Part shown: piece by piece, positions 26,483 to 35,902 of the stretch
Layout: every line of letters starts with the position of its first letter
Numbering within the stretch: the stretch's first letter is position 1
NCBI GenBank assembly: GCA_030626845.1
Contig: DAOUTG010000012.1
Coordinates: 1-45,010 of the forward strand
Reading direction: 5' to 3'
Origin: Methylococcaceae bacterium
GTDB taxonomy: Bacteria > Pseudomonadota > Gammaproteobacteria > Methylococcales > Methylomonadaceae
DNA: 45,010 nt
The notes under the pieces: generated by a model
What the model was told of the DNA's origin: nothing
What the model saw: only the letters and a program-made list of their open reading frames with translations
Database searches by the model: none
Translations under genes and position numbers: made by a program

Positions 26483-27058
26483 GTGAAAAAAATTCTTAAT
26501 TATTTCTTAATCGGAATACTTGCTTTTATTCCTATTGTCGTTATCGCTCAAATTGTTTTGTTCGTTAAGGAGGTTATGGGAGAAACTTTTAAAATTGTTT
26601 ATGATTATGCCGATAATTATTTAATTACCTGCATTTTATTAGTGGCTAGTTTTGTAATATTTACTTATGTGGGCTATCGAGTTGCCGAAGGACGTTCTTT
26701 AATTATTTCAGGCATAGATGCGGTTATAGATAGAATCCCCTTATTAAATACGGTTTATAGAGTCACTAAAAAAATTGTTAATATGTTTTCAGGGCATGAA
26801 CAACATACAGCACGGGAAGTGGTTTATATTGAATACCCAAAAGAGGGTTTATGGGTACCCGCTTATGTCACTAATAAAGCAGGGAGTAAATATATTTTAT
26901 TTGTTCCAACATCACCCAATCCCACCTCAGGTTTTACCATTATTGTGGATGAAGCGCGTGTAGTTAAATCTGAAATGGATATTGAAGAGGCCACGAGCTT
27001 TATTATTAGTGTCGGTGTTGATTTTAATAAACCCGAAGAAGCAGAAAGGCTGAATTAA
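26483..27058 (+). CDS. DUF502 membrane protein
   Basis: A 191-residue inner-membrane protein of the DUF502 family, function unknown. Two membrane helices (YFLIGILAFIPIVVIAQIVL and YLITCILLVASFVIFTYVGY) are followed by the family core IPLLNTVYRVTKKIVNMFS and the domain with PTSPNPTSGFTIIVDE. The GTG at 26483 was chosen because AAAGGGA lies about nine bases upstream and the protein then starts VKKILNYF; a TTG at 26444 lacks such a site. It ends one base before the symporter gene, so both are probably co-expressed. Confidence 0.85.
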   Translation: MKKILNYFLIGILAFIPIVVIAQIVLFVKEVMGETFKIVYDYADNYLITCILLVASFVIFTYVGYRVAEGRSLIISGIDAVIDRIPLLNTVYRVTKKIVNMFSGHEQHTAREVVYIEYPKEGLWVPAYVTNKAGSKYILFVPTSPNPTSGFTIIVDEARVVKSEMDIEEATSFIISVGVDFNKPEEAERLN

Positions 27059-27059
27059 A

Positions 27060-28406
27060 ATGGAGGCATTTGAAACTATTCTAAAAGATTTAAGTGCTTT
27101 GATTTGGGGACCTGTTACCCTTGTTTTATTGTTAGGCATTGGTATTTATTTAACCTTAGGTTTAAAGTTATTTACTTGGCGTGAAACGATTCCTGCGATA
27201 AAAATGCTTTGGCAGGGGCGAACATCAAAAAAACAAGGGGATATTACTCCTTTTCAAGCATTAATGACGGCATTATCTGCAACGATTGGCACAGGTAATA
27301 TTGCAGGGGTTGCTACCGCGATTTTTTTAGGCGGTCCTGGCGCTATTTTTTGGATGTGGATTACCGCCCTTTTTGGGATGGCAACTAAATATGGTGAAGC
27401 AGTACTCGCCGTTGAGTATCGAGAAATAGATGAGCAAGGCCGCTATGTGGGTGGACCTATGTATTATATTAAAAATGGTCTACAAACGCATTGGAAATGG
27501 CTGGCGTGGTTATTTGCTTTTTTTGGCACACTGGCCTCGTTTGGTATCGGTAATATGGTGCAAGCAAATTCTGTCGCGGATGCAGTCAATAGTCTTTTCA
27601 ATGTCCCTAGTTGGCAAACAGCAATTGTATTAACTGTTCTCTCAGGCATGGTGATTATTGGCGGTATTGGTCGTATTGCAGAAGTTGCCGCTAAATTAGT
27701 GCCTATTATGGCCATTGCTTATATTGGCTGTGCTTTATTTGTTATTTTTTCTCATATCACTGAAATCCCACAAGCCTTTGCTTTAATTTTTGAAAGTGCT
27801 TTTACGAAAACTGCAGCTATCGGTGGCTTTACAGGAGCTGCGGTTTGGGCTGCGATTCGTTTTGGTGTGGCGCGTGGGATTTTCTCAAATGAAGCGGGTT
27901 TAGGCAGTGCGCCCATTGCTCATGCGGCAGCGAAAACGAATAGTCCTGTACAACAAGGGATGATCGCGATGTTGGGAACATTTATAGATACACTACTTAT
28001 TTGTACGATGACCGCTTTAGTGATTATTTTAACAGGGGCATGGACGAGTGGTGAAACGGGGGCGGCTTTATCTACGCTTGCTTTTAACACGGGATTTCCT
28101 GAAATAGGAGGTTATGTCATTGTTTTTGGGCTGGTTATTTTTGCTTTTACCACAATTTTAGGCTGGAGTTACTATGGGGAACGCTGTGCTGAATATTTAT
28201 TGGGTTCAAAAGTGATTTGGCCTTATAGACTCCTTTGGTTATGTGCCATTCCAGCAGGAGCGATGGGTAAATTAGCGACCATTTGGGTTATTGCAGATGT
28301 GATGAATGGTCTGATGGCTTTACCCAATTTAATTGCCTTGGCATTATTAAGTCCGGTTATTTTTAAATTAACTTTACGCTATCGAAATCAACAATTAGGA
28401 AGATAA
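27060..28406 (+). CDS. Alanine/glycine:cation symporter (AGCS family)
   Basis: A 448-residue polytopic transporter that takes up alanine or glycine with Na+ or H+. The signature SATIGTGNIAGVATAIFLGG followed by PGAIFWMWITALFGMATKYG is complete, as is the GVARGIFSNEAGLGSAPIAH region. About ten membrane helices are visible. Substrate cannot be told from sequence alone. The start ATG lies one base after the DUF502 stop. Confidence 0.93.
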   Translation: MEAFETILKDLSALIWGPVTLVLLLGIGIYLTLGLKLFTWRETIPAIKMLWQGRTSKKQGDITPFQALMTALSATIGTGNIAGVATAIFLGGPGAIFWMWITALFGMATKYGEAVLAVEYREIDEQGRYVGGPMYYIKNGLQTHWKWLAWLFAFFGTLASFGIGNMVQANSVADAVNSLFNVPSWQTAIVLTVLSGMVIIGGIGRIAEVAAKLVPIMAIAYIGCALFVIFSHITEIPQAFALIFESAFTKTAAIGGFTGAAVWAAIRFGVARGIFSNEAGLGSAPIAHAAAKTNSPVQQGMIAMLGTFIDTLLICTMTALVIILTGAWTSGETGAALSTLAFNTGFPEIGGYVIVFGLVIFAFTTILGWSYYGERCAEYLLGSKVIWPYRLLWLCAIPAGAMGKLATIWVIADVMNGLMALPNLIALALLSPVIFKLTLRYRNQQLGR

Positions 28407-28482
28407 TAATAATATTTCTTGCTAACTACTGAGTATTCTGTTAAAAATGCGCAGTTTTTTAATTATGCTTAGGAGCTAATGG

Positions 28483-28914
28483 ATGACCGAGTCTAAAAAG
28501 ATAACAACCCCTTTTAGTTTTAAACCTTATGGTGAAAAAGAAGGTGAAGAATATATGAATGATGAGCAACAGGCTCATTTTAATAAAATTCTTGAAAACT
28601 GGAAAAATGAGTTAAGAGTAGAAGTTGATCGTACAGTACATCATATGCAAGATGATGCCGCTAATTTTCCCGACCCTAATGATAGGGCAACCCAAGAATC
28701 TGAATTTAGTCTAGAATTAAGAACGCGTGATAGAGAACGTCAATTAATAAAAAAAATTGATGAGGCGCTGGAAACGATTGAATCAGGAGATTATGGTTAT
28801 TGTGAATCTTGTGGAGTTGAAATTGGTGTACGTCGTCTTGAAGCAAGACCTACTGCTTCTTTGTGTATAGATTGTAAAACCTTAGACGAAATACGTGAAA
28901 AGCAAATGGGATAA
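28483..28914 (+). CDS. dksA: RNA polymerase-binding transcription factor DksA
   Basis: DksA binds the RNA polymerase secondary channel and works with ppGpp in the stringent response. The 143-residue protein has the coiled coil with the tip aspartates ([19 protein letters not shown], about residues 65-83) and the four-cysteine zinc finger [20 protein letters not shown] followed by LCIDCKTL. Length and motif order are as in E. coli. The gene order dksA-gluQ is the usual gammaproteobacterial one. AGGAG lies eight bases before the ATG. Confidence 0.97.
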   Translation: MTESKKITTPFSFKPYGEKEGEEYMNDEQQAHFNKILENWKNELRVEVDRTVHHMQDDAANFPDPNDRATQESEFSLELRTRDRERQLIKKIDEALETIESGDYGYCESCGVEIGVRRLEARPTASLCIDCKTLDEIREKQMG

Positions 28915-28922
28915 CTCAGAAA

Positions 28923-29801
28923 ATACTCAATCCTATCACTTATCGAGGGCGATTTGCGCCCTCGCCCACAGGTTGCCTACATTTAGGCTCGCTCTGTACC
29001 GCGATGGCAAGTTTTTTAGAAGCACGGGCAAAACAAGGACAATGGTTGCTTAGAATTGATGACCTTGATACACCTCGTAATGTTATCGGGGCTGCTGATG
29101 AAATCCTAAGGACGCTAGATATTTTTGGTTTGCATTGGGATGAGCCAGTTTTTTATCAAAGTCAACATCACAATGATTATCAGTTGTTTATAGACAGATT
29201 GCAGCAACAAAAATCTATTTATCCTTGTATTTGTAGTCGTAAAACTTTAGCTAATTATCAAGGTATCTATCCACAATTTTGTCGTCATAAAATAATTTCT
29301 ACCGATAAAATTCACGCCTTACGGGTTAAAACGAGACCGTATCAAATTCAATTCCAAGATAAATTACAAGGTCATATGAATCGAGACATTGGTTTCAATG
29401 GTGACTTTATTATTAAGCGTAAAGATAATATTATTGCCTATCAATTAGCTGTGGTTATTGATGATGAGCTGCAACAGGTAAATCATGTTGTTCGGGGTTT
29501 AGATTTACTAAATTCAACCCCGAGACAATTATATTTACAACAATTGTTTAAATTTAATTCGCCTAATTATTTACATATTCCGATTATTATTGATGAAACG
29601 GGTCATAAACTAAGTAAACAAACATTAGCTAAAGCCGTTGATAGAGAACACCCTGGAAAAAGCTTATATTTTGTTCTTAAGATTTTGAGGCAACAACCGC
29701 CAACTGAATTAGAAAAAGTTTCTGTCAGTGAAATTTTAGACTGGGCTATTTCCCATTGGCAAATTAATCGTCTAAAAAATATTAAAACAATCATGACTTG
29801 A
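28923..29801 (+). CDS. gluQ: Glutamyl-Q tRNA(Asp) synthetase, start codon unclear
   Basis: GluQ attaches glutamate to queuosine in tRNA-Asp; it resembles the catalytic half of glutamyl-tRNA synthetase. The catalytic HIGH region is encoded upstream of the first ATG (29004): the frame at 28944-29003 reads RGRFAPSPTGCLHLGSLCTA, an essential family block. This frame is open from the TGA at 28896 but contains no ATG, GTG, TTG or CTG before 29004. Candidate starts are ATA 28911 (overlapping the dksA stop), ATA 28923 or ATC 28935; I set 28923 only as a compromise. The rest is normal: RIDDLDTPR, the zinc site CICSRKTLANYQGIYPQFC and the KMSKS-like GHKLSKQTL. A base error, a frameshift from dksA or a rare start codon could explain this. 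A strong hairpin covers 28944-28964. Confidence 0.8.
   Translation: MLNPITYRGRFAPSPTGCLHLGSLCTAMASFLEARAKQGQWLLRIDDLDTPRNVIGAADEILRTLDIFGLHWDEPVFYQSQHHNDYQLFIDRLQQQKSIYPCICSRKTLANYQGIYPQFCRHKIISTDKIHALRVKTRPYQIQFQDKLQGHMNRDIGFNGDFIIKRKDNIIAYQLAVVIDDELQQVNHVVRGLDLLNSTPRQLYLQQLFKFNSPNYLHIPIIIDETGHKLSKQTLAKAVDREHPGKSLYFVLKILRQQPPTELEKVSVSEILDWAISHWQINRLKNIKTIMT
28944..28964 (+). promoter_or_regulatory. Strong hairpin at the dksA-gluQ junction
   Basis: CGAGGGCG (28944-28951) and CGCCCTCG (28957-28964) form a perfect eight-pair GC-rich stem with an ATTTG loop, 30 bases after the dksA stop. It has no T-run after it. It lies within the codons for the conserved RGRFAPS of GluQ, so it may limit gluQ translation or read-through. 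In enteric bacteria a terminator between dksA and gluQ is known to limit gluQ expression. Confidence 0.6.
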
Positions 29802-29809
29802 AAGCGATA

Positions 29810-30370
29810 TTATAAAAGCTTTTTAATAGGCGAAAAAGATTTTCTGTGCAAATCAGTAACCCCTAGTTGTTGTAATTTTTGCAAATGCAACTTAGTTGAA
29901 TAGCCTTTATGCTTAGAAAATTCATACCCTGGGTATAATTGCTCTAAAACCTGCATTTCATCATCACGATGAACTTTAGCGATAATTGATGCCGCTGAAA
30001 TTTCAGCAACCGTTAAATCGCCTTTAACAATGGTTTCACCTGCACAAGTTATCGGGGGATATTGATTACCATCGACTTTAACCCAATCTGGTTGAATACT
30101 TAGCGCATTAAAAGCCCGTTGCATGGCTAATAATGACGCTTGTAATATATTGATACGATCAATTTCACTCGGCTCGGCTCGTCCAATGCTCCAAGCTAAC
30201 GCATCACGTTTAATTATTGTTGCTAAAGCTTTGCGACGTTTTTCAGTTAATTTTTTAGAATCAGTCAAACCTTCAATAGGAATATTAGGATCTAAAATAA
30301 CTGCTGCGGCAACGACTGCACCGACTAAACAGCCCCGTCCAACTTCATCAATACCTGCTATAATCTGCAT
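29810..30370 (-). CDS. rnhB: Ribonuclease HII
   Basis: RnhB cuts RNA in RNA-DNA hybrids and single ribonucleotides in DNA. The 186-residue protein has the catalytic motif [20 protein letters not shown] at the N-terminus, [13 protein letters not shown], the aspartate in VKVDGNQ, and [11 protein letters not shown]. It is the last gene of the bamA-lpx cluster and begins two bases after the lpxA stop; lpxB, normally between them, is absent. Confidence 0.96.
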   Translation of the reverse strand: MQIIAGIDEVGRGCLVGAVVAAAVILDPNIPIEGLTDSKKLTEKRRKALATIIKRDALAWSIGRAEPSEIDRINILQASLLAMQRAFNALSIQPDWVKVDGNQYPPITCAGETIVKGDLTVAEISAASIIAKVHRDDEMQVLEQLYPGYEFSKHKGYSTKLHLQKLQQLGVTDLHRKSFSPIKKLL

Positions 30371-30372
30371 CT

Positions 30373-31143
30373 TTATCGAAGTAAACCACGGGTAACATTG
30401 CGTAAAAAGCTGACCATCATTGAAATTTCATCGCTTTCTCCCGCTAGGTCTTCAATTTCTTCAATGGCATCTTCTAGGCGGAAATTACTTTTATAAAGAA
30501 GTTTATAAGCTTTGCGGATTTTTCTAATCACTTCAGGAGAAACACCGTTACGCTCCATGCCGACAGAATTAATCCCATGTGGACGTGTAGGACGACCGCC
30601 TACCATAACAAAGGGGGGAATATCTTGAGTCACAGCACTTCCCATGGCCGAAAAACTATATTCTCCAATTTGGGTAAATTGATGTACTAAGGTAAAACCA
30701 CCGAGTATGGCATGACTCCCTAAATGTACATGACCGGCTAAGGAAGCCCCATTTGCCATAATAACTTGATTACCCACGACACAATCATGAGCAACATGCG
30801 TATAAGCCATAAATAAATTATCATTGCCTATTTTAGTCAGGCTATGATCTTGTAATGTTCCTCTATGCAGGGTACTAAATTCACGAACGGTATTTCTATC
30901 ACCAATTTGAAGCTGAGTCACTTCATTGGCATATTTTCTATCTTGTGGGTCTTCGCCTATCGAAGAAAATTGATAAATTTTATTATCTTTACCTATCTTA
31001 GTCGACCCTTTGATGACGACATGCGAACCAATAACTGTTCCACTATCAATTTGCACATCGCCTTCAATAACAGAAAAAGGACCAATGTGTACGTTATCGG
31101 CTATTTCAGCATTAATATCAATCACGGCTTTAGAATCAATCAA
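30373..31143 (-). CDS. lpxA: UDP-N-acetylglucosamine acyltransferase
   Basis: LpxA performs the first step of lipid A synthesis, moving a 3-hydroxyacyl chain from ACP to UDP-GlcNAc. The left-handed beta-helix hexapeptide repeats are plain ([20 protein letters not shown]), as are the catalytic histidine segment [15 protein letters not shown] and the [10 protein letters not shown]-like [17 protein letters not shown]. The TTG at 31143 was chosen because LpxA proteins normally begin MID; it lies just after the fabZ stop. A GTG at 31167 would add eight residues overlapping fabZ. Confidence 0.94.
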   Translation of the reverse strand: MIDSKAVIDINAEIADNVHIGPFSVIEGDVQIDSGTVIGSHVVIKGSTKIGKDNKIYQFSSIGEDPQDRKYANEVTQLQIGDRNTVREFSTLHRGTLQDHSLTKIGNDNLFMAYTHVAHDCVVGNQVIMANGASLAGHVHLGSHAILGGFTLVHQFTQIGEYSFSAMGSAVTQDIPPFVMVGGRPTRPHGINSVGMERNGVSPEVIRKIRKAYKLLYKSNFRLEDAIEEIEDLAGESDEISMMVSFLRNVTRGLLR

Positions 31144-31145
31144 AA

Positions 31146-31592
31146 TCAGTTCACCGATGCCGCACACATAATATTTGCACTGGCAATAAATTCTCCATCA
31201 ACCTCAGCACGACAAGCAAACGACCAAATGTTACGTTTATTTTTAAGATAGATAATTTCTAGCATTAACTGATCCCCAGGTGTTACAGGTCGTTTAAAAC
31301 GTGCTTTATCAATACCGACTAAATAATAAGTCACCCCTTTACCCAATTCTTCAGGCTCAGTTGCTGAGGCTAATAACCCCGTTCCTTGTGCTAAAGCTTC
31401 CAAAATCAATACGCCAGGCATAATGGGTTCTTTGGGGAAATGTCCTTGGAAGAAAGGTTCGTTAAAGGTAACATTTTTTAACCCTAATAATTTTACCCCA
31501 GGTTCACACTCAAGAACGCGATCTATTAATAGAAAAGGGTAGCGATGGGGTAAAAACTCTTGAATTTCTAAGGTATTTAACTGTCCAGCCAT
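31146..31592 (-). CDS. fabZ: 3-hydroxyacyl-[ACP] dehydratase
   Basis: FabZ dehydrates 3-hydroxyacyl-ACP in fatty acid elongation and competes with LpxA for the same substrate pool. The 148-residue protein has [16 protein letters not shown], the catalytic histidine in [20 protein letters not shown], which also supplies the glutamate, and [17 protein letters not shown]. The stop is two bases before the lpxA TTG. The 320 bases upstream, where lpxD usually lies, hold only an AT-rich stretch and a palindrome. Confidence 0.97.
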   Translation of the reverse strand: MAGQLNTLEIQEFLPHRYPFLLIDRVLECEPGVKLLGLKNVTFNEPFFQGHFPKEPIMPGVLILEALAQGTGLLASATEPEELGKGVTYYLVGIDKARFKRPVTPGDQLMLEIIYLKNKRNIWSFACRAEVDGEFIASANIMCAASVN

Positions 31593-31792
31593 ATTGTATT
31601 ATTGATTGATATTGATTGAAACTTAAATGAATATTCACTAAAGAATGGAATTTTAATAACTTAAAGTTAAGAATAAAAAACTTTCGCTTTTTTGAAATTA
31701 AGCCAATAGCTAAAAAAGCTATAAAAGTATTTATACAATGCAAAAAACACGATTACAGTGCTTTATAACTTAATTGATTTATTGTAACCTTC

Positions 31793-31818
31793 GGAGTCCA
31801 AAACATATTTTGGACTCC
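31793..31818. repeat. 26-bp palindrome, copy 1
   Basis: GGAGTCCAAAA and TTTTGGACTCC flank CATA, a perfect 11-base inverted repeat in the 320-base gap between fabZ and skp. A second copy, differing in one base, is at 44474-44499. It could form a hairpin on either strand. The rest of the gap is AT-rich with nothing else recognised. Confidence 0.8.
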
Positions 31819-31912
31819 AAATGAGCAATGCTATCACAGACCCTGAAGCTATTGATTGGCTACGAACTTAAGGATATTACATAAATTATTTCTATATAAT
31901 ATAAATCAACCA

Positions 31913-32407
31913 TTAAAATTTTGAAAGTTTTTCTTGTACCCGTGCTGTGACATCAATTTCAGGTTTAGCATGAATTACACCATCAGTAAGTAATAAATCA
32001 TAATCGTCTTCTTTGGCGATTTCTTTAACGGCTTCAATAATACGTTTTTGTAATTTACCTAACTCTTCGTTACGACGTAGACTAAAGTCTTCACTAAATT
32101 CTTGTTGAGCACGTCGCGCTTCACGTTTTTTGGTAATAATATCTTTTTCAAGATCTCTTTTTTTAGAATCACTCATTACACTAGCATCTTTGGAGAAAGT
32201 CTCTTCCAGTTTTTTAATATCTTGTATTTGTGAGGCTAATTGTTTATCACGGGGTGAAAATTCAGTTTCTAAACGTTTTTTAGCTTGTTCTGCTTGAGGC
32301 ACTTTTTCTAGAACTTTAGCAACATTAACAAAACCTATTTTCAATTCTGCATAGCTGACATTTAAGGTAAACATTAAAGCTAAAAACAAGGCTATTTTAT
32401 TTTTCAT
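31913..32407 (-). CDS. skp: Periplasmic chaperone Skp (OmpH)
   Basis: Skp holds unfolded outer-membrane proteins in the periplasm on the way to the Bam complex. The 164-residue protein has the signal peptide MKNKIALFLALMFTLNVSYA, then LKIGFVNVAKVLEKVPQAEQ, a long charged coiled coil (about residues 45-130) and the C-terminal strand segment YDLLLTDGVIHA. It follows bamA by 97 bases, as in most gammaproteobacteria. Confidence 0.94.
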   Translation of the reverse strand: MKNKIALFLALMFTLNVSYAELKIGFVNVAKVLEKVPQAEQAKKRLETEFSPRDKQLASQIQDIKKLEETFSKDASVMSDSKKRDLEKDIITKKREARRAQQEFSEDFSLRRNEELGKLQKRIIEAVKEIAKEDDYDLLLTDGVIHAKPEIDVTARVQEKLSKF

Positions 32408-32504
32408 GATTAAATCTATCTCCAGTATTTTTTAAAAGTGCAATTTTGTAAGGGATTTTAAGTTAATTATAGGGGAAAAGTTAAGGGAACTAAAAGGGAT
32501 TATT

Positions 32505-34781
32505 TTAAAAGCCTGAACCAAAAGAAAATTGAAACATTTGCTCTTCATCTTGATCACCTGCATTTAAGGGTTTAGCGACACTCACAGATAATGCACCAAA
32601 AGGTGACAACCATTCGCCTGATAGACCGACAGAGTAGCGCATATCACCAATATCAAAACCATTAGTCACTGTTCCTGCATCAAAAAAAGCCCCTAATCTT
32701 ACTGAGTGAAGATCGGCAAAGAAAGGCACAGGAAATAAAAGTTCAGCATTTCCGATAATTTTTCCAGACCCTCCAAAAGGATCATCTCTTGAATCTCTAG
32801 GACCTAAAGTATTGTCATCAAATCCCCGTATAGAACGAACCCCGCCTGCAAAGAAATGTTCAAAGAAAGGGAGTGCATCTGTATCGCCATAACCATCGCC
32901 ATAAGCTAAATCTGCATTAAGTCTTAAAGTAAAATCTTTAGAAAGGGGGAAAAAATGTTGATGCTTATAACTTAATTTATAATACTCTAAGTCACTACCA
33001 GGGACAGTAGCTAATGCCGAAAGACGTTGTTGCCCCCCCTTAGTTGGAAAAATGGCGCGATTTAATGTGTCATGTGTCCAACCAACAGAAAAAGAAAGGG
33101 TTAAATATTTATTGCCATTTTTCTCAATAAAATCTAGAATTTCTGTGGAGGAAAAATCAGAAGTATTCAATTTAGTATGACGTAAATCAACATTAAAGCG
33201 TAGACGATCACTTTCATTTAAAGGCAGTCCAAAATTAAAACCACTATTAATAACATCAGTCGAATAACGAGAAATATTAGCTTCTTCTGCATCACGCGCT
33301 CTGTAACCTAAATCATAACCCATACTTACCCCATCTAAAGTAAAATAGGGGTCATAATAGCCAAAGCGATATTGTGTGCTGATGTCACTATTATTGAAGG
33401 CAACATTAATACGTTTACCAGAGCCAAAAATATTATCTTGAGAAACATTGGCATTAAAAATAAGTCCACTGGTTTGTGAAAAACCAATCCCCGCTGATAA
33501 ATTTCCTGAGGCCTTTTCAACCACACTATAATTTATATCAATTTGATCGGCAGTTCCTACAACAGGGGGTGTTTCAACATCAACAGTTTCAAAATAGCCT
33601 AAACGATTTAAGCGGGCTTTAGAACGCTCAATTTGTTTGGTTGATGCCCAGCTTGACTCCATTTGTCGCATTTCTCGACGTATTACTTCATCACGGGTTT
33701 TATCGTTACCGCTAACATTAATATTACGAACATAAATACGTTTTCCAGGATCAACAAAAAAAGTCATATCAATTGTTTTTAGCGTATCATTAATTTCAGG
33801 CACCATGTTGACATTAGCAAAAATATAACCTTCATCACCCAATCTATCAGAGATATTTTTAGACGTTATCGTGGCATTTTTGCGTGAAAAAACTTCTCCA
33901 GGACCGACTTTTACTAAATCAATTAATTTTTCAGGGGCAACAATTAAATTACCTGCTAACTTAACTTTTTCAAGCGTAAAAACATCCCCTTCCTTAATAT
34001 TAACCGTGACATACATTTCTTTTTTATTGGGTGTCATCGAAATTTGTGACGACTCAATAGCAAAATGAATATACCCTCTATCTAAATAATAAGAGGTTAA
34101 GCGTTCTAAGTCAGCGGATAATTTTTGCTTGGCATATTGGTCATCTTTAGTATAAAAAGATAATAAGTTAGTGGTACTCAATTCAAAGTTTTTTAGTAAA
34201 ATATCTGTTCCAAAATTATGATTACCCACAATATTTATTTGTTTTATTTTTGCAGCTTGCCCTTCAGAAATTTCAATATGAACCCCAACCCGATTACGCG
34301 TTAGTTTGGAGACGCTCGTATCAATTTTCACCCCATATTTACCCTGGCTAAAATATTGTCGTCTTAATTCTTGTTCTGTTTTATCTAATATTTGAGGGTT
34401 AAAAACCTTACCTTCTGATAATCCCACAGATTGTAACGCTTTGGTCAATTCTTCAGTTTTTAAATCCTCGTTACCTTCAAAAATAATTTTAGCAATAGAC
34501 GGGTGTTCTTTAACTCTAACAATTAGGGTTGAAGCTTCTCTTTCTAATTGAACATCTTTAAAAAATCCTGTTTTAAATAAGGCTCGAATTGCAGCGCCTA
34601 CCTTATCCAAAGAAAATTCTTCACCCACTTTAACTGGCAAGTAGTTATAAACCGTTCCCACAGGGGTTCTTTGTAAACCTTTAACTTGTATGTTTTCAAC
34701 GATAAAACTTTCTGCTGCATAAATAGTGGGTGAGACCATCAATGTAGTCAGTAATAAGGGGGAAATTATAGAATGTTTCAC
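32505..34781 (-). CDS. bamA: Outer membrane protein assembly factor BamA
   Basis: BamA is the core beta-barrel that folds and inserts outer-membrane proteins. The 758-residue protein has a signal peptide ending before AESFIVENIQVKGLQRTPVG, five POTRA domains to about residue 420, and the 16-strand barrel. The barrel holds the conserved VRSIRGFDDNTLGPR loop with the RGF motif and the terminal phenylalanine in FQFSFGSGF needed for Bam recognition. The length is normal. skp follows on the same strand. Confidence 0.97.
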   Translation of the reverse strand: MKHSIISPLLLTTLMVSPTIYAAESFIVENIQVKGLQRTPVGTVYNYLPVKVGEEFSLDKVGAAIRALFKTGFFKDVQLEREASTLIVRVKEHPSIAKIIFEGNEDLKTEELTKALQSVGLSEGKVFNPQILDKTEQELRRQYFSQGKYGVKIDTSVSKLTRNRVGVHIEISEGQAAKIKQINIVGNHNFGTDILLKNFELSTTNLLSFYTKDDQYAKQKLSADLERLTSYYLDRGYIHFAIESSQISMTPNKKEMYVTVNIKEGDVFTLEKVKLAGNLIVAPEKLIDLVKVGPGEVFSRKNATITSKNISDRLGDEGYIFANVNMVPEINDTLKTIDMTFFVDPGKRIYVRNINVSGNDKTRDEVIRREMRQMESSWASTKQIERSKARLNRLGYFETVDVETPPVVGTADQIDINYSVVEKASGNLSAGIGFSQTSGLIFNANVSQDNIFGSGKRINVAFNNSDISTQYRFGYYDPYFTLDGVSMGYDLGYRARDAEEANISRYSTDVINSGFNFGLPLNESDRLRFNVDLRHTKLNTSDFSSTEILDFIEKNGNKYLTLSFSVGWTHDTLNRAIFPTKGGQQRLSALATVPGSDLEYYKLSYKHQHFFPLSKDFTLRLNADLAYGDGYGDTDALPFFEHFFAGGVRSIRGFDDNTLGPRDSRDDPFGGSGKIIGNAELLFPVPFFADLHSVRLGAFFDAGTVTNGFDIGDMRYSVGLSGEWLSPFGALSVSVAKPLNAGDQDEEQMFQFSFGSGF

Positions 34782-34918
34782 GAAATTACCAAAGTGGGAA
34801 GAACAAGCACAGTTTAGATTATATCACGGTCTTTATTTTAGCAAACACTCTGTAATGATTCGCTTAAAAGTCTGTAAACGTATTTTATACTTCCGTTGAG
34901 TTATGCTTCCACAGCCTC

Positions 34919-35902
34919 TTAAGCTCTATCAAGAGGAAAAGCTAATACATCATCAATGGCAACGTTTGCGGTCGATAGCATAAGTAAACGATCTAATCCG
35001 ATGGCAACCCCGCAGCAATCTGGTAATCCTGCTTTTAATGCCGCTAGAAAGCGACAATCTTTACTAACGAGTGGACGATTATTTGTTTTTCTAAAGGCAA
35101 TTTCTTGTTCAAAACGTAAGGTTTGTTCTGCCTCGTCTGCCAATTCAAAAAAACCGTTACCTAGTTCTATGCCGTTGACAAAGACTTCAAATCTATCGGC
35201 AATAGCGGGGTCATCGGCATTAATTCGTGCTAATGAAGCTTGTGAGGCAAGATAACTATGGACTAGATAAATTTGTTCACCTATTAAAGTAGGTTGAATA
35301 TGATGACTAAAAATAAAATCTAACCATAGATCATGGTTATGTTCACAAAGCGAAATCGCCTCTGGAATAGCATGGGATAATGCGTATTTTTTGTACAAAT
35401 GGGGTTTATATTCTAGTGGATTTAAGCCTGTTTTTTGAAAAAATAATGTAGCGTAGGTTATTTTTATTACTTTTTTGATTACCAGCTTAGGTTCTAAAAG
35501 AGTGCAAATTAATGAGGCCACTTCATCCATTAATTGATTTAAATTAAATTCGATACGATACCATTCTAACAAGGTAAACTCAGGATTATGAAAACGCCCT
35601 TGTTCCCCATTTCTAAAGGCTTTACAAATTTGATAAATTGAACCACTGCCTGCGGCTAATAATCGCTTCATCGCAAATTCTGGCGAGGTTTGTAAAAATA
35701 ACTTTTTTTCAAACGGGGATTGTTGATAAGTGCTAGTAAAAAAATCCAGTTGCGGATCTGTCCCTGTTGCCTGGCATAAAAGCGGGGTTTCAACTTCGAG
35801 AACATTGTTTTTTGCAAAAAAATCACGTATTAACGCCAACATTTGCGCTCGTTTTTGTAATTCTTTTATCGTGCAACTAGGTTGCCATGAATGCTTAGAC
35901 AC
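34919..35902 (-). CDS. epmA: EF-P--(R)-beta-lysine ligase EpmA (GenX/PoxA)
   Basis: EpmA adds (R)-beta-lysine to the key lysine of elongation factor P. It is a 327-residue class II lysyl-tRNA synthetase catalytic core without the anticodon-binding domain. Motif 2 is ICKAFRNGEQGRFHNPEFTL followed by LEWYR, motif 3 GVAIGLDRLLML. The GTG start shares a base with the efp stop (TAGTG), so the ligase and its substrate are translationally coupled. The beta-lysine source EpmB is not in the window. Confidence 0.95.
   Translation of the reverse strand: MSKHSWQPSCTIKELQKRAQMLALIRDFFAKNNVLEVETPLLCQATGTDPQLDFFTSTYQQSPFEKKLFLQTSPEFAMKRLLAAGSGSIYQICKAFRNGEQGRFHNPEFTLLEWYRIEFNLNQLMDEVASLICTLLEPKLVIKKVIKITYATLFFQKTGLNPLEYKPHLYKKYALSHAIPEAISLCEHNHDLWLDFIFSHHIQPTLIGEQIYLVHSYLASQASLARINADDPAIADRFEVFVNGIELGNGFFELADEAEQTLRFEQEIAFRKTNNRPLVSKDCRFLAALKAGLPDCCGVAIGLDRLLMLSTANVAIDDVLAFPLDRA

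Noticed and set aside
29004-29801. gluQ starting at ATG 29004
   Set aside because: This would remove GRFAPSPTG and the HIGH-equivalent HLGS, without which the enzyme cannot bind ATP; the upstream frame clearly encodes them.
31819-31872. Short ORF MSNAITDPEAIDWLRT after the palindrome
   Set aside because: Sixteen codons with no ribosome site and no conservation evidence; too short to support.
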